From: Methylotenera sp.
GTDB lineage: Bacteria > Pseudomonadota > Gammaproteobacteria > Burkholderiales > Methylophilaceae
Reading direction: 5' to 3'
DNA: 56,148 nt
NCBI GenBank assembly: GCA_014378845.1
Contig: JACMNB010000064.1
Span: 1 to 56,148 of the forward strand
The notes beneath the pieces are model-generated. The model was not told the origin of the DNA. It made no database searches and saw nothing but the letters and a program-made list of their open reading frames with translations. The position numbers and the translations under genes are program-made. This document shows positions 45,997-56,148 of this stretch, in pieces. The first letter of the stretch is position 1. Every line of letters begins with the position of its first letter.

Positions 45997-47163
45997 ATGT
46001 TTGAAATTATGGAAAAAGATTCACAAGAGGCCGTCATTAAAGTAATTGGTGTGGGTGGTTGCGGTGGTAACGCAATTAATCACATGATTAGCAAAAACGT
46101 TCAAGGCGTTGAGTTTATAAGTGCCAATACTGATGCGCAAGCGTTAAAGAAAAGCTCGGCCACACATACGCTGCAAATCGGTATTGATATTACCAAAGGG
46201 CTTGGCGCAGGCGCAAAACCAGAGGTTGGCCGTGACGCTGCATTGGAAGATCGTGACCGCATTGCAGAAATGATTGATGGCGCAGACATGCTATTTATTA
46301 CCGCAGGTATGGGCGGCGGTACAGGCACAGGCGCGGCGCCGATTATTGCTGAAGTGGCAAAAGAAATGGGCATTTTAACGGTGGCAGTTGTGACAAAACC
46401 TTTTGCGTTTGAAGGTAAACGCACCAAAGTGGCGGCGGATGGTTTAGAAGAGCTGTCACAACATGTCGATTCTTTGATTGTGATTCCAAACGAAAAGCTG
46501 ATGGAAGTGTTGGGCGAGGATGTGCCATTTACAGAGGCTTTTAGCGCTGCGAACGACGTGCTGCATAACGCGGTCTCAGGTATTGCAGAGATTATTAATT
46601 GCCCCGGCCTGGTTAACGTGGACTTTGCTGATGTGCGCACGGTGATGAGTGAGATGGGAATGGCGATGATGGGTTCTGCAGAAGCCAGCGGGCCAGAACG
46701 CGCTAAAATCGCGGCCGAGCAAGCAGTAGCCAGCCCTTTGTTAGAAGACGTTAACTTAGCTAACGCGCGCGGCGTTTTAGTGAATATTACCGCTAGCAGC
46801 AGCTTTAAAATGAAAGAGTATTACGATGTAATGAACACCATTAAAGCCTTTACTGCAGATGATGCAACGGTGATTGTGGGTAACGTAATGGACGAAACAA
46901 TGGGCGATAAATTACGCGTGACCATGGTGGCAACTGGCTTAAATGGTGCAATTTCGCGCCGCATTCAAAAACCAGAACTGCGCGTAATGCAAACATTAAT
47001 GACAGGTACGAATAGTCAGCCAGTATTTGTGGATAGCGCTATGGAAGACGACACACCAGCGGTGTTTAGTCAAAATAACCGCCGTGCACAAGTTGAAGCG
47101 ATGAAAATGTCAGGCGTTGAGGAATATGACATCCCTGCATTTTTGCGTAAGCAAGCAGATTAA
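45997..47163 (+). CDS. ftsZ: Cell division protein FtsZ
   Basis: This 388-residue tubulin-like GTPase forms the Z-ring. It contains GVGGCGGNAINHM, the tubulin signature GGGTGTG (about 106-112), the catalytic loop in NVDFADVRTVMSEMG and the C-terminal conserved peptide YDIPAFLRKQ, which binds FtsA and, in other species, SlmA, also encoded here. An AAAAGGAG site precedes the ATG. Confidence 0.98.
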   Translation: MFEIMEKDSQEAVIKVIGVGGCGGNAINHMISKNVQGVEFISANTDAQALKKSSATHTLQIGIDITKGLGAGAKPEVGRDAALEDRDRIAEMIDGADMLFITAGMGGGTGTGAAPIIAEVAKEMGILTVAVVTKPFAFEGKRTKVAADGLEELSQHVDSLIVIPNEKLMEVLGEDVPFTEAFSAANDVLHNAVSGIAEIINCPGLVNVDFADVRTVMSEMGMAMMGSAEASGPERAKIAAEQAVASPLLEDVNLANARGVLVNITASSSFKMKEYYDVMNTIKAFTADDATVIVGNVMDETMGDKLRVTMVATGLNGAISRRIQKPELRVMQTLMTGTNSQPVFVDSAMEDDTPAVFSQNNRRAQVEAMKMSGVEEYDIPAFLRKQAD

Positions 47164-47171
47164 TTAGCTTT

Positions 47172-47197
47172 GTAGGGGCGGCTTTAGTCGCGAATTG
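47172..47197. repeat. REP-like unit between ftsZ and lpxC
   Basis: GTAGGGGCGGC at 47172-47182 is followed by TTTA and GTCGCGAATTG. It shares its GTAGG-G-GCG head and CGCGAAT tail with the unit at 53640 and its head with the pair at 8169. It forms a short imperfect hairpin. Confidence 0.6.
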
Positions 47198-47223
47198 TAG
47201 TTAAAGTGAGTAAGCAATGATTT

Positions 47224-47232
47224 TGTTATAAT
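47224..47232 (+). promoter_or_regulatory. Extended -10 promoter of lpxC
   Basis: TGTTATAAT at 47224-47232 is a perfect extended -10 element, 31 bases before the lpxC ATG. No clear -35 is visible, which is usual for this promoter type. It would let lpxC be expressed apart from the dcw transcript. Confidence 0.5.
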
Positions 47233-47262
47233 AGCAATCAATTATTAAATGCTAAGAGTGAG

Positions 47263-48201
47263 ATGTTAAAACAACGAACCTTAAAAACACAGGTGAGTGC
47301 AACTGGCGTCGGTTTGCATAATGGTGAAAAAGTCACGCTGACTTTAAAGCCTGCTGCAATCGATACTGGTGTTGTATTTACGCGCGCCGATTTGCCCGGT
47401 GCGCCGTCAATACAAGCCACACCTGAAGCCGTGCGTGACACCCGCATGTGTTCTGCCCTAGAACATAATGGCGCGCGCGTTGCCACGGTTGAGCATTTAA
47501 TGTCTGCACTGGCTGGTTTGGGTGTTGATAATATTATTGTTGAAGTGACTGCGTCTGAAATCCCGATTATGGATGGTAGCTCAGGCCCGTTTATTTTTTT
47601 GTTGCAACAAGCGGGCATTACTGAGCAAGATGCACCCAAGAAGTTTATTAAAATCAACAAGTTAGTTGAAGTAATGGATGGCGACAAATGGGTGAAATTC
47701 GAGCCTTACCACGGCTTTAAGATGGATTTCACCATTGAATTTGCGCATCCTGTGTTTGAACATTCTGGCAGCAATGTCAAAATTGACTTTAAAGATAACA
47801 GCTATATCAAAGAAATCAGCCGCGCACGTACGTTTGGCTTTATGCACGAAGTGGAATATTTGCGCGCCAATGGTTTAGCGCGTGGCGGCAGTCTAGATAA
47901 CGCGATTGTGCTAGATGAATATCGCATTTTAAATACCGATGGTTTGCGTTACGAAGATGAATTTGCCAAGCATAAAGTGTTGGACGCGATTGGCGATTTA
48001 TATATGCTCGGCCATCCATTGTTGGGTGCATTTACGGCGCACAAATCTGGTCACGCGCTTAATAATGCCTTGCTTCGCGCTTTATTGGCTGACGCTAGTG
48101 CTTGGGAATTTGCCACTTTTGAACATATAGAAGAAGCGCCAATAGGGTTTCAGGGACAAACTGCGTTTTTTACACCTAACCTAATGCCGCACTTTAGTTA
48201 A
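47263..48201 (+). CDS. lpxC: UDP-3-O-acyl-N-acetylglucosamine deacetylase
   Basis: This 312-residue zinc enzyme carries out the committed step of lipid A synthesis. Zinc ligands and catalytic residues are in [15 protein letters not shown], and [14 protein letters not shown] (His and Asp) with a later His in [23 protein letters not shown] and the RARTFGF motif are also typical. It ends the dcw cluster in its usual position after ftsZ. Confidence 0.97.
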   Translation: MLKQRTLKTQVSATGVGLHNGEKVTLTLKPAAIDTGVVFTRADLPGAPSIQATPEAVRDTRMCSALEHNGARVATVEHLMSALAGLGVDNIIVEVTASEIPIMDGSSGPFIFLLQQAGITEQDAPKKFIKINKLVEVMDGDKWVKFEPYHGFKMDFTIEFAHPVFEHSGSNVKIDFKDNSYIKEISRARTFGFMHEVEYLRANGLARGGSLDNAIVLDEYRILNTDGLRYEDEFAKHKVLDAIGDLYMLGHPLLGAFTAHKSGHALNNALLRALLADASAWEFATFEHIEEAPIGFQGQTAFFTPNLMPHFS

Positions 48202-48206
48202 TCATT

Positions 48207-48386
48207 ATGTTAATGCTGCGATTGGTTTTAATGTTAGCCTTAGCCGCAATGTTTGTGTTGCTAGGTGCTTATCTTGGCACGCGCGATAAAAAATATTTAA
48301 CTTATTTAATGAACGCAATTAAGTACCTTGGATATTTTTTAGCGGCGATGTTGGTGTTATTTATATTAAGCCGAGTGATCCGCTAA
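48207..48386 (+). CDS. Small two-helix inner-membrane protein
   Basis: The reading frame from ATG 48207 encodes 59 residues beginning MLMLRLVLMLALAAMFVLLG and ending LFILSRVIR. Two hydrophobic helices (about 3-23 and 42-56) flank a short charged loop TRDKKYLTYL, suggesting a hairpin with both ends on one side. It begins five bases after the lpxC stop, so it is probably translated from the same mRNA. I do not recognise the family. It is short, but the composition and spacing support a real gene. Confidence 0.65.
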   Translation: MLMLRLVLMLALAAMFVLLGAYLGTRDKKYLTYLMNAIKYLGYFLAAMLVLFILSRVIR

Positions 48387-48423
48387 TGCTGTTGTTATTA
48401 ACAGTGCCAGTTTAGTAAACCTC

Positions 48424-50439
48424 ATGTGTAAATTATTCAAACAGACTATTACTTCAAGTTTAGCTATCATCAGTTTACTTGGGTGTTTTGCAGCAAACGC
48501 CTTTGCGGCGGCGGGAGATGACACGTTTTTGCAGGCGCGCAGTGCGTATGACAAAAAGAATGCCATTGCGCTTTCGCAGCACGTGCAAACTTTGCAAAAT
48601 CAAAGTTACATTCTCGCCCCTTATGCCGATTATTGGTTGATGCTGCTTAATTTAGAAGATGCGGATAACCAAACCGTTATTGATTTTATTAATAACTATA
48701 GTGAATATCCGTTTGCTGACCGTTTGCGCGGCGAGTATCTTAAAAAGCTCGCTAAAAATCAAGATTGGCAAAGTTTTGCAAGCGAGATTGTTAACTATCA
48801 GCTAGAAGACCCAGCCGTGGCCTGCTACGCCGCAGAATCTAGCGCCATTAATGGCGATGTTTCTTCACTCGCTGGCGCAAAATCATTGTGGATGCAAGCC
48901 AAAGAGCAGCCTGCAAATTGCAGCAACTTGTACGACCGCATGCAAGCTGCAGGCGCATTAACGCAAGATGAAGTGTGGGATCGTTTTCGATTAGCCTTGG
49001 CTGAAACCCGCATTAATCTTGCTAAAGCCATTGTTAAGCGCGCCAATACCGTTGAAGCCGCGCAAACCAAACTAATTGATAAAGCCTACGCGTCACCTAG
49101 TATTTTTATCAACAAAAAATTGCTTAACTATAAAACACGCTTTGGTCGTGAGCTTAATTTATTTGCCTTAAATCGCATTGCGAAAGCAGATTCTTTTCAA
49201 GCTTTAAGCGCTTTTAAAAATAGTGAAAACCTGATGTCTGCCGAAGATAAAAGCTATTTTTATGGCAGATTAGCGCTACAAGCCGCGCAGCGGCAAGAGC
49301 CGCAAGCCTTGCAATGGTTTACCTTGGCCGATGATTTTGACAAAGATGGTACGTTAAATAAAGATCAGCTAGCTTGGTTTGTGCGTACCGCTCTGCGTGA
49401 GAAAAATTGGCCGATGGTGCTTAAAAGCGTCGCTAAAATGCCGCCAGATCAAGCAGAAGAAGGCGCGTGGCGCTATTGGAAGGCGCGCGCCTTAACGGCA
49501 CAAGGTCAATCGCTAGAGGCCAATACTTTATACGCCAAGCTTTCAACCGAGCGGCATTTTTATGGTTGGCTGGCGCAGGATGAGCTAAAAGATTCATTAT
49601 CTGCGCCGCTTAACACCTATAAGGTAAGCGATATTGAAGTGGGCGAAATTGCCAATACGCCTGCATTTCAACGTGCCGAAGCGTTGCTGCGAAACGATTT
49701 AAAGTGGGAGGCTAAAACCGAGTGGGCGCAAGCCACCAAGGGTTTTGACGACAAACAATTGCTGGCTGCGGCGGAATTTGCGGCGCGCAAAAATTGGTAT
49801 GATTTAGCGATTATTACCGCCGATAAAACCACAGAAATGCATGATTATGCGCTGCGCTACCCTGCGCCATATCGCAATTTAATGAAGCCCGCCGCGCGCG
49901 ACCAAGCAATTGACGAAGCATGGGTGTACGGCATTACCCGTCAAGAAAGCCGCTTTGTCTATTCTGCCAAATCGAATGTTGGCGCGTCAGGCTTAATGCA
50001 ATTAATGCCCGCCACCGCCAAATGGGCGGCCAAGCGCGTGGGCATGGATTACAACCACAGCATGATTCACGAGCTTAATACCAACATCGCGCTGGGCACT
50101 TATTATTTGCGCTACACGCTGGATTTGTTTAAGGGCCAAGAAGTGATGGCGACGGCGGCTTACAATGCTGGCCCAAATCGCGCCAAAAAGTGGCAGGCTA
50201 GCACGCCTTTAGAAGGCGCGATATACGCCGAAACGATACCTTTTAGTGAGACGCGGCTTTATGTGCAAAAAGTAATGGCTAACGCACATCTGTATGCGTT
50301 TCAACTTGGCTTAAAATCCACTTCGCTTAAGCAAAGGTTGGGCATAATACCGGGTAATTTGGCCGCGCCAGTCGAAGACAATTCTTCTCCAGAACTGGTT
50401 GTAGAACCTGCAATAGATACAAGCAAACCCATTGAATAG
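48424..50439 (+). CDS. slt: Soluble lytic murein transglycosylase
   Basis: This 671-residue periplasmic enzyme cuts glycan strands to leave anhydro-muropeptides. A signal peptide of about 28 residues (ending NAFAA) is followed by a long helical-repeat U-shaped domain (about 30-480) and a C-terminal SLT domain with the catalytic glutamate in TRQESRFVY, then SNVGASGLMQLMPATAKWAA and AYNAGPNRAKKW. Length is close to Slt70. A proline-rich acidic tail follows. Confidence 0.93.
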   Translation: MCKLFKQTITSSLAIISLLGCFAANAFAAAGDDTFLQARSAYDKKNAIALSQHVQTLQNQSYILAPYADYWLMLLNLEDADNQTVIDFINNYSEYPFADRLRGEYLKKLAKNQDWQSFASEIVNYQLEDPAVACYAAESSAINGDVSSLAGAKSLWMQAKEQPANCSNLYDRMQAAGALTQDEVWDRFRLALAETRINLAKAIVKRANTVEAAQTKLIDKAYASPSIFINKKLLNYKTRFGRELNLFALNRIAKADSFQALSAFKNSENLMSAEDKSYFYGRLALQAAQRQEPQALQWFTLADDFDKDGTLNKDQLAWFVRTALREKNWPMVLKSVAKMPPDQAEEGAWRYWKARALTAQGQSLEANTLYAKLSTERHFYGWLAQDELKDSLSAPLNTYKVSDIEVGEIANTPAFQRAEALLRNDLKWEAKTEWAQATKGFDDKQLLAAAEFAARKNWYDLAIITADKTTEMHDYALRYPAPYRNLMKPAARDQAIDEAWVYGITRQESRFVYSAKSNVGASGLMQLMPATAKWAAKRVGMDYNHSMIHELNTNIALGTYYLRYTLDLFKGQEVMATAAYNAGPNRAKKWQASTPLEGAIYAETIPFSETRLYVQKVMANAHLYAFQLGLKSTSLKQRLGIIPGNLAAPVEDNSSPELVVEPAIDTSKPIE

Positions 50440-50479
50440 ACTTAACCCATTTACTAGACATAACCTAGCGAATAATTAG

Positions 50480-51445
50480 ATGACGATTAAAACGATTGCA
50501 ATTTTGGGCGGCGCAGGCTTTGTGGGTAGCTGCCTTGTGGCTAAATTAAACGATGCAGGCTACCAAGTTAAGGTCATTGCAAGGCGGCGAGAATCGGCTA
50601 AGCACCTGATATTGTTACCGAATGTGCAAGTAATTGAATGCAACATTGCCAATACTTACGGCTTGAAAGATGCGTTTAAAGGCTGCGATGCGGTGATTAA
50701 CTTAGTCGGCATTTTGCATGAATCGGGCAAGCAAACGTTTGAGGCCGTGCACCATCAATTACCACGCCGCTTGGCGCAGTTGTGCGAAGCGCTTGGCATT
50801 AAACGCTTTATTCACATGAGTGCGCTACAAGCTAGCAACAACGCGCCAAGCCAGTATCTACAAAGCAAGGCGGCAGGTGAGGCGGCAGTAAGCGAGCTCA
50901 ATAAAAAATTAGACATCACCATTTTTAGGCCGTCGGTTATTTTTGGGCGCGGCGATAGTTTCATCAATTTATTCGCCAACTTGGTTAAGTTTTTGCCTGT
51001 AATCGCCTTGGCAAAACCTGATGCAAAATTTCAGCCAATTTGGGTGGAAGATGTCGCGCAAGCCTTTGTAAATGCGCTGGATAATACGGCGACTGTCGGC
51101 AAAATTTACGAGCTAGGCGGCCCGCAAATATTCACCTTGCGTGCTTTGGTACAAAAAGTGATGACGGTTTTGGGCAAAGAGCGGCCGATTATAGGCCTTA
51201 ACGATAGACTGTCGATGGCGCAAGCTTTTATGATGGAACTGATGCCAATAAAACTGATGACGCGTGACAATGTGCGCTCGATGCAAGTTGACAGTATTTG
51301 CAGTACTGCCATCGCGCCCGAACTAGGCGTAGAGCCAACTGCGCTGGATGTCGTCGTGCCAGAATATTTGCTTAATACTGACCCACGCAGTGCATATGAT
51401 GGCTTTCGCGCAGCGGCTGGCCGCGCCATTCACTTGAAAAGATAG
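50480..51445 (+). CDS. NDUFA9-like NAD(P)-binding epimerase/dehydratase family protein
   Basis: This 321-residue atypical short-chain dehydrogenase opens with the nucleotide loop ILGGAGFVGSCLVAKL, then INLVGILHE, FIHMSALQAS, SQYLQSKAAGEAAV and FRPSVIFGRGDSFINLFANL. It resembles bacterial homologues of the complex I accessory subunit NDUFA9. The active-site pattern is atypical, so catalysis is uncertain. It begins 40 bases after slt and ends three bases before cca, an arrangement common in betaproteobacteria. Confidence 0.88.
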   Translation: MTIKTIAILGGAGFVGSCLVAKLNDAGYQVKVIARRRESAKHLILLPNVQVIECNIANTYGLKDAFKGCDAVINLVGILHESGKQTFEAVHHQLPRRLAQLCEALGIKRFIHMSALQASNNAPSQYLQSKAAGEAAVSELNKKLDITIFRPSVIFGRGDSFINLFANLVKFLPVIALAKPDAKFQPIWVEDVAQAFVNALDNTATVGKIYELGGPQIFTLRALVQKVMTVLGKERPIIGLNDRLSMAQAFMMELMPIKLMTRDNVRSMQVDSICSTAIAPELGVEPTALDVVVPEYLLNTDPRSAYDGFRAAAGRAIHLKR

Positions 51446-51448
51446 CAC

Positions 51449-52681
51449 ATGAAAATCTACAGTGTAGGCGGTGCGGTGCGTGATGAGCTGCTTGGCTTGG
51501 CTGTAAAAGATCGCGATTATGTCGTTGTTGGTAGCACCGTGCAAGCCATGCTGGATGCGGGTTATAAGCCTGTTGGCAAAGACTTCCCCGTATTTTTACA
51601 CCCCAAAACGCATGAAGAATACGCGCTTGCGCGCACCGAGCGCAAAACTGGTGCTGGCTATAAAGGCTTTACAGTGCACGCCTCCCCCGAGGTCACGCTA
51701 GAAGAAGATTTAGCCCGTCGCGATTTTACCATTAACGCCATGGCACGCTCGGCAGATGGTATTTTAACGGGTCTTTTAATAGACCCGCATAATGGCCGTT
51801 TGGATATTAAAGCAAAAATATTGCGCCATGTCAGCGAGGCTTTTGCTGAAGACCCAGTGCGAATTCTAAGAGCGGCGCGCTTTGCAGCAAGGTTTGCCGA
51901 CTTTAACGTCGCGCCCGAAACCATGGCGTTAATGCGTCAAATGGTCGCTGCGGGCGAAGTTGATGCGTTAGTGCCAGAGCGCGTATGGCAAGAATTGAGT
52001 AAGGGTTTGATGGAGCACGCGCCTAGCCGCATGTTCGAGGTTTTACGCGATTGTGGCGCGCTGCAAAAAATCCTGCCTGAGTTGGATAGGTTGTGGGGCG
52101 TGCCGCAACCGCCGCAGCATCATCCAGAAATTGACACAGGCATTCATGTGATGATGGTGATAGATTACGCTGCCAAACTAAATTTTAGCTTGCCCGTGCG
52201 CTTTGCCGCGCTGATGCACGATCTTGGCAAAGGTACAACGCCAGCGGATATTTTGCCACGCCATATTGGCCACGAAATTCGCAGTGTGGATTTACTAAAA
52301 GAAGTTGCAAAAAGACTGCGTGTGCCGAATGATTGCAAGGAGCTTGCGGTTATTGTGGCCAAGTTTCATGGCAAGCTGCATCAAGTAATTCAAATGAAGC
52401 CACAAACGTTGCTGCAATTTTTAATCGACCTAGATGCGATTCGTCAGCCAGAACGGTTTAAGGATTTTTTAAAAGTGTGCGAATGTGATAGCCGCGGCCG
52501 TGCAGGTTTAGAAAGCTGTGCATTGCCCGAAGTGGATTTAATGCTAAAACTGCTTAAAGCCGCCACCAGCATAGATGCTGGCGCGATTGCTAAAACGCTT
52601 ACTGAGCCAGATGCGATCAAACAAGCGATATTTGAAGCTAGGTTACAAGCAGTCAAACAAGCACTTAATTTCAGCAGCTAA
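51449..52681 (+). CDS. cca: Multifunctional CCA tRNA nucleotidyltransferase
   Basis: This 410-residue enzyme adds and repairs the CCA end of tRNAs. The nucleotidyltransferase core reads VGGAVRDELLGLAVKDRDYVVVG with the catalytic DxD region, followed by RDFTINAMA, DPHNGRLDIKAKILRH and EDPVRILRAARFAARF. The C-terminal HD domain (AALMHDLGKGTTP) marks the longer form with phosphatase and phosphodiesterase activity. Its last eleven bases overlap the convergent gene at 52671. Confidence 0.96.
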   Translation: MKIYSVGGAVRDELLGLAVKDRDYVVVGSTVQAMLDAGYKPVGKDFPVFLHPKTHEEYALARTERKTGAGYKGFTVHASPEVTLEEDLARRDFTINAMARSADGILTGLLIDPHNGRLDIKAKILRHVSEAFAEDPVRILRAARFAARFADFNVAPETMALMRQMVAAGEVDALVPERVWQELSKGLMEHAPSRMFEVLRDCGALQKILPELDRLWGVPQPPQHHPEIDTGIHVMMVIDYAAKLNFSLPVRFAALMHDLGKGTTPADILPRHIGHEIRSVDLLKEVAKRLRVPNDCKELAVIVAKFHGKLHQVIQMKPQTLLQFLIDLDAIRQPERFKDFLKVCECDSRGRAGLESCALPEVDLMLKLLKAATSIDAGAIAKTLTEPDAIKQAIFEARLQAVKQALNFSS

Positions 52682-52943
52682 CCACTTTTGCCGAGTTATT
52701 TTTTGATTTCTCTAATAAAGCAAACCCATTAGCAAGCATGTCAGAAACCAAATCTAACGGCCCATGCGTATTCACTTGATTGGATTTATTCGCAACAGCC
52801 TGCATGGCCGCTTTATAACCTTGCTCAAACACCCAGTAATTACATTCCTCACTACTGATTAAGTCGCTATGGTCTGCTTGGTCGCACGTTTGTTTAAACG
52901 CTTGCATGCATTGTTCGGCTTGATAATTATTTAGATTTGACAT
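52671..52943 (-). CDS. Small conserved-looking protein, paralog of the 18399-18626 gene
   Basis: This 90-residue protein has no signal or membrane segment. SEECNYWVFEQGYKAAMQAV in its middle matches LEECQYWLYERGYKAAVEEM of the 18399 gene; N-terminal parts also align loosely. The ATG at 52943 is chosen because it aligns with the start of the paralog, although the frame is open to 53012 and no strong ribosome-binding site is seen. Its 3' end overlaps cca tail to tail. The function is unknown. Confidence 0.65.
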   Translation of the reverse strand: MSNLNNYQAEQCMQAFKQTCDQADHSDLISSEECNYWVFEQGYKAAMQAVANKSNQVNTHGPLDLVSDMLANGFALLEKSKNNSAKVVSC

Positions 52944-53061
52944 GTTTTTAACTGGCAATCGATATAAGAAGTGTGCAGTATAAATGCTCGCCAAAATTTT
53001 TGCTGTAAACAACTGTTAAGCATTCTGCCTGCCAATTCGCCCAATAGTTGTAAGCTTATGG

Positions 53062-53619
53062 CTAAATTAATCGCTCAAGTTGCCCAGTCAACAAATCGGT
53101 AGGTTTACGCTTAAACCCACTTTTGGCAAATTGATGCCAGCGACCAATCACAAAGCACAGCAGCAAATTGGCTTGCGCCTCAGGCAATACATTGTTGCCT
53201 GAACTGGCTACCGCTATTTTTAGACTTTGCTTTAAGCTAGCCTCAACCCGGTCATACAGCATATTAATACGCGTTTGCAGGTGATGCTCTTCGTTGACTA
53301 ACGCGTCCCCAATTAACACCCGTGTCATACCAGGGTTTTTTTCGGCAAATTTTAGTAACATCGTGACAATTAATTGTACTTGCTTTGCGCCATCGGGTTC
53401 ATCCGTCATAATTTTATTAATAACGCCAAAAATACTAGCCTCAATAAACTCAATCAAGCCTTCAAACATTTGCGCTTTATTGGCAAAATGGCGATACAGC
53501 GCGGCCTCTGATACTTCTAATTTTGCGGCAAGTGCAGCGGTAGTGATTTTTTCGCGGCGCGGATTTTCTAGCATGTGCGCAAGTGTTTCTAGGATTTGTT
53601 GCTTGCGCTCTGATGCCAT
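53062..53619 (-). CDS. slmA: Nucleoid occlusion factor SlmA (TetR family)
   Basis: This 185-residue TetR-type regulator opens RKQQILETLAHMLENPRREKITTAALAAKLEVSEAALYRHFANKAQMFEGLIEFIE, the conserved SlmA helix-turn-helix. In gammaproteobacteria SlmA binds chromosomal sites and FtsZ to block septation over DNA. An AAGGG site lies before the ATG. The order slmA, 5'-nucleotidase, argB is typical of betaproteobacteria and supports the name. Confidence 0.92.
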   Translation of the reverse strand: MASERKQQILETLAHMLENPRREKITTAALAAKLEVSEAALYRHFANKAQMFEGLIEFIEASIFGVINKIMTDEPDGAKQVQLIVTMLLKFAEKNPGMTRVLIGDALVNEEHHLQTRINMLYDRVEASLKQSLKIAVASSGNNVLPEAQANLLLCFVIGRWHQFAKSGFKRKPTDLLTGQLERLI

Positions 53620-53639
53620 GTTATTTCCCTTAATTTTTT

Positions 53640-53664
53640 GTAGGAGCGTTTTTTAAAACGCGAA
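53640..53664. repeat. REP-like unit upstream of slmA
   Basis: GTAGGAGCG at 53640-53648 is followed by a run of T, AAAACGC and GAAT, forming a GCGTTTT/AAAACGC stem (53646-53652 with 53655-53661). It resembles the unit at 47172 in its head and tail. It lies in the short gap between slmA and the 5'-nucleotidase gene. Confidence 0.55.
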
Positions 53665-53700
53665 TATTGTTTTGATTGCTAATATGGTTTAGCTACACGA

Positions 53701-54339
53701 TTATAGCTTAAGGTGAGTAAGCGCTAACACCGAGCTGACGCGAAAATCCACAAAATTAGGCTTTTGTAGTTTTTTGGTAACCCAAATCGTGCGCATGCCA
53801 AGACGTTTTGCGGTCATTAATGCAGGTAAATTATCTTCTAACATAATGCAATTTTTAGGATTGGCTCTTAACGTTTTTAGCAACAGTTGAAAGCCCCGCA
53901 CGCTGGGTTTAGCGTGAAATTTGGTCGATTCCACACTAAAAACCAACTCAAAACAATCGGCGATACCCATTAATTCTAGAACGCGCACTGCATATTTTCG
54001 CGGCGCGTTAGTAAACACACACTTACGCCCTGGCAGGCTTTTAATAAGGCTTTTTAAGCGCTTCACTTGAATCACAATATTGGGTAAATCCATTTGGTCG
54101 TGCGTTTTTTCTAAAAAATGATACGCGTCAACACCATGGTGGCGCATTAAGCCTTTTAACGTTGCGCCGTAAATACGCCAATAATGCTTGCGCAGCTCAT
54201 GCGCAGCGTTTTCATCAAGGCTAAGCTCGTCCATCATGTACTGCGTCATGGCGCGATTCATCACGGGGAATATGTGTGCGGAGGCGTTATGCAGCGTGTC
54301 GTCGAGATCGAAAATCCACATTTTATTTTTAGTCGTCAT
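53701..54339 (-). CDS. HAD-family pyrimidine 5'-nucleotidase
   Basis: This 212-residue HAD phosphatase has motif I WIFDLDDTLHNA, motif II VFTNAPRKYA (Thr), motif III around SVESTKFHAKPSVRGF (Lys) and motif IV IMLEDNLPALMTAKRLGMRTIWV. Related enzymes remove phosphate from pyrimidine mononucleotides. The start at 54339 lies inside a dispersed repeat; Met7 at 54321, just before WIFDLDDTL, may be the original start. Neither has a clear ribosome-binding site. Confidence 0.88.
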   Translation of the reverse strand: MTTKNKMWIFDLDDTLHNASAHIFPVMNRAMTQYMMDELSLDENAAHELRKHYWRIYGATLKGLMRHHGVDAYHFLEKTHDQMDLPNIVIQVKRLKSLIKSLPGRKCVFTNAPRKYAVRVLELMGIADCFELVFSVESTKFHAKPSVRGFQLLLKTLRANPKNCIMLEDNLPALMTAKRLGMRTIWVTKKLQKPNFVDFRVSSVLALTHLKL

Positions 54340-54416
54340 TGCGAGCGAAGCGTGGCAATCCAGAAGTTGGTTAATTGAGTCATGGATTACTTCGTCATTG
54401 CACTCCTCGCAATGAC
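54333..54416. repeat. Composite dispersed repeat between argB and the 5'-nucleotidase gene
   Basis: CGTCATTGCGAGCGAAGCG followed by TGGCAATCCAG (54335-54364) is a repeat common in many bacteria. A hairpin, GTCATTGC (54394-54401) with GCAATGAC (54409-54416), closes the element. It overlaps the proposed start codon of the 5'-nucleotidase gene and ends eleven bases before the argB stop codon. Confidence 0.7.
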
Positions 54417-54426
54417 CAAGCAGGAA

Positions 54427-56147
<1,721 letters not shown>

Positions 56148-56148
56148 A

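Overview
The window looks like a chromosomal segment of a moderately AT-rich betaproteobacterium, most plausibly a methylotroph of the Methylophilaceae (Methylotenera-like). This rests on an fdsGBACD-type NAD-dependent formate dehydrogenase, a DUF3579 gene, the argB / pyrimidine 5'-nucleotidase / slmA order, and a canonical mraZ-to-lpxC division and cell-wall (dcw) cluster. The taxon is an inference from gene content and protein resemblance; no rRNA gene is present to test it.

Region 1 (1-16134) deals with oxyanions, molybdenum and formate. A truncated OprO/OprP-type porin is followed by sulfate uptake genes (sbp, a stand-alone molbindin inserted in the cluster, cysT, cysW, cysA). A decayed moaA remnant lies on the minus strand. 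The molybdenum-dependent formate dehydrogenase operon follows (fdsG, fdsB, fdsA, fdhD/fdsC, fdsD), then a ModE-like regulator without a molybdate-binding half, a perfect 38-bp palindrome containing a ModE-box-like core, a second porin, modA and modB. No modC is present. These genes fit one job: bringing in sulfate and molybdate and building the Mo cofactor enzyme that oxidises formate to CO2 while making NADH.

Region 2 (16180-28366) is mixed housekeeping: a membrane glycosyltransferase, rpmE, rho, trxA, a PilZ-like protein, a TlpA-type thioredoxin, a DUF3579 protein, a dolP-like lipoprotein, yraN, rsmI, a PH-domain membrane protein, pyrC, an EF-hand/BON secreted protein and one unrecognised membrane protein. 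The pyrC gene carries an in-frame 81-bp palindromic repeat.

Region 3 (28503-48386) starts with the RNase P RNA gene, followed by the dcw cluster: mraZ, rsmH, ftsL, ftsI, murE, murF, mraY, murD, ftsW, murG, murC, murB, ddlB, ftsQ, ftsA, ftsZ, lpxC. Most of these genes overlap or nearly touch. Three MraZ-type 10-bp repeats sit just downstream of a good promoter ahead of mraZ. A small two-helix membrane protein gene of 59 codons follows lpxC.

Region 4 (48424-56148) has a soluble lytic transglycosylase, an NDUFA9-like dehydrogenase, cca, a small protein paralogous to one at 18399, slmA, a HAD 5'-nucleotidase, argB and the 3' part of argA, which runs off the end.

Palindromic dispersed repeats of several families recur between genes and inside operons, and one lies inside a coding sequence. 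I found no prophage, insertion sequence, CRISPR array, tRNA or rRNA. The window is mostly ordinary core genome. The observations most worth checking are the pyrC insertion, the ModE-box/terminator palindrome, the moaA relic, the pair of small paralogous proteins and the FtsQ repeat tail.
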